Positions 63,965 through 64,000 of a stretch of DNA of 64,000 nucleotides are shown one piece after another. Source of the stretch: OFTM10 sp964196195 (lineage in GTDB: Bacteria > Actinomycetota > Acidimicrobiia > Acidimicrobiales > Aldehydirespiratoraceae); assembly GCA_964196195.1 (NCBI GenBank), contig CAXMSE010000087.1, positions 1 through 64,000 on the forward strand, read 5' to 3'. The position numbers and the translations under genes are program-made. Below the pieces are notes generated by a model that saw nothing but the letters and a program-made list of their open reading frames with translations, was not told the origin of the DNA and ran no database searches. The stretch's first letter is position 1, and each line of letters begins with the position of its first letter.

Positions 63965-64000
63965 ATGACCGCGACGACGCCGATCCTGCGCAAGTCGATC
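63965..64000 (+). CDS. Start of a gene cut by the window end
   Basis: An ATG 17 bases after the preceding gene opens a frame with no stop before the window ends; only twelve residues (MTATTPILRKSI) are visible. That is too little to name it. Confidence 0.4.
   Translation, partial: MTATTPILRKSI

Overview
The window is high-GC DNA with dense gene packing, many GTG/TTG starts and many 1-4 base start/stop overlaps. It also encodes an F420-type guanylyltransferase, LmbE/PIG-L and SET-domain proteins, and secreted proteins with threonine-rich linkers. Together these suggest an actinobacterium, most likely of the Acidimicrobiia type. That placement is an inference from gene style and content; no rRNA or other phylogenetic marker is present. 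I saw no tRNA, CRISPR array, insertion sequence or phage gene.

Layout. 0-1.2 kb: a membrane protein gene interrupted by an in-frame TGA. 1.4-9.1 kb: an acyl-CoA dehydrogenase, then a divergent operon of an MFS transporter, a three-subunit molybdenum hydroxylase (FAD, 2Fe-2S, Mo subunits), a MoaD/ThiS-like protein and an anchored beta-propeller-like protein. 9-16 kb: MFS exporter, SET-domain protein, EamA transporter, and tdh-kbl (threonine to glycine plus acetyl-CoA) overlapping an S9 peptidase. 16.1-19.8 kb: a second molybdenum hydroxylase in the order Mo-FAD-FeS. 20.8-31.5 kb: a respiratory nitrate reductase operon, narK-narK-diheme cytochrome c-narG-narH-narJ-narI.

31.9-57 kb is dominated by quaternary amine (betaine-like) metabolism. 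It holds a class V aminotransferase divergent from an IclR regulator; an MttB-like methyltransferase, a Rieske oxygenase and a dimethylglycine/sarcosine dehydrogenase-like flavoprotein in one operon; a two-component system; and a glycine-betaine type ABC importer (ATPase with CBS domains, unusually long permease, substrate-binding lipoprotein). A tightly coupled six-gene minus-strand operon encodes a corrinoid protein, a DUF1638 protein, a PF13769-like small protein, a pterin-binding methyltransferase, a corrinoid-reactivating ferredoxin/ATPase and a second MttB-like methyltransferase. Between importer and operon lie metY, with an unusual structured leader and a 44-codon ORF, an alpha/beta hydrolase and an MFS carrier. 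57.2-64 kb is housekeeping: leuS, PIG-L deacetylase, cofC/fbiD, gpsA, an orphan protein and a truncated gene start.

Working model (inference): a betaine-like N-methylated compound is imported by ProVWX. It is demethylated either oxidatively (Rieske and FAD enzymes) or by corrinoid transfer of the methyl group to tetrahydrofolate (MttB, corrinoid protein, pterin-binding methyltransferase, reactivase). Nitrate respiration could take the electrons when oxygen is short. The corrinoid operon, with two conserved partners of unknown function, and the metY leader are the two parts most worth a second look.
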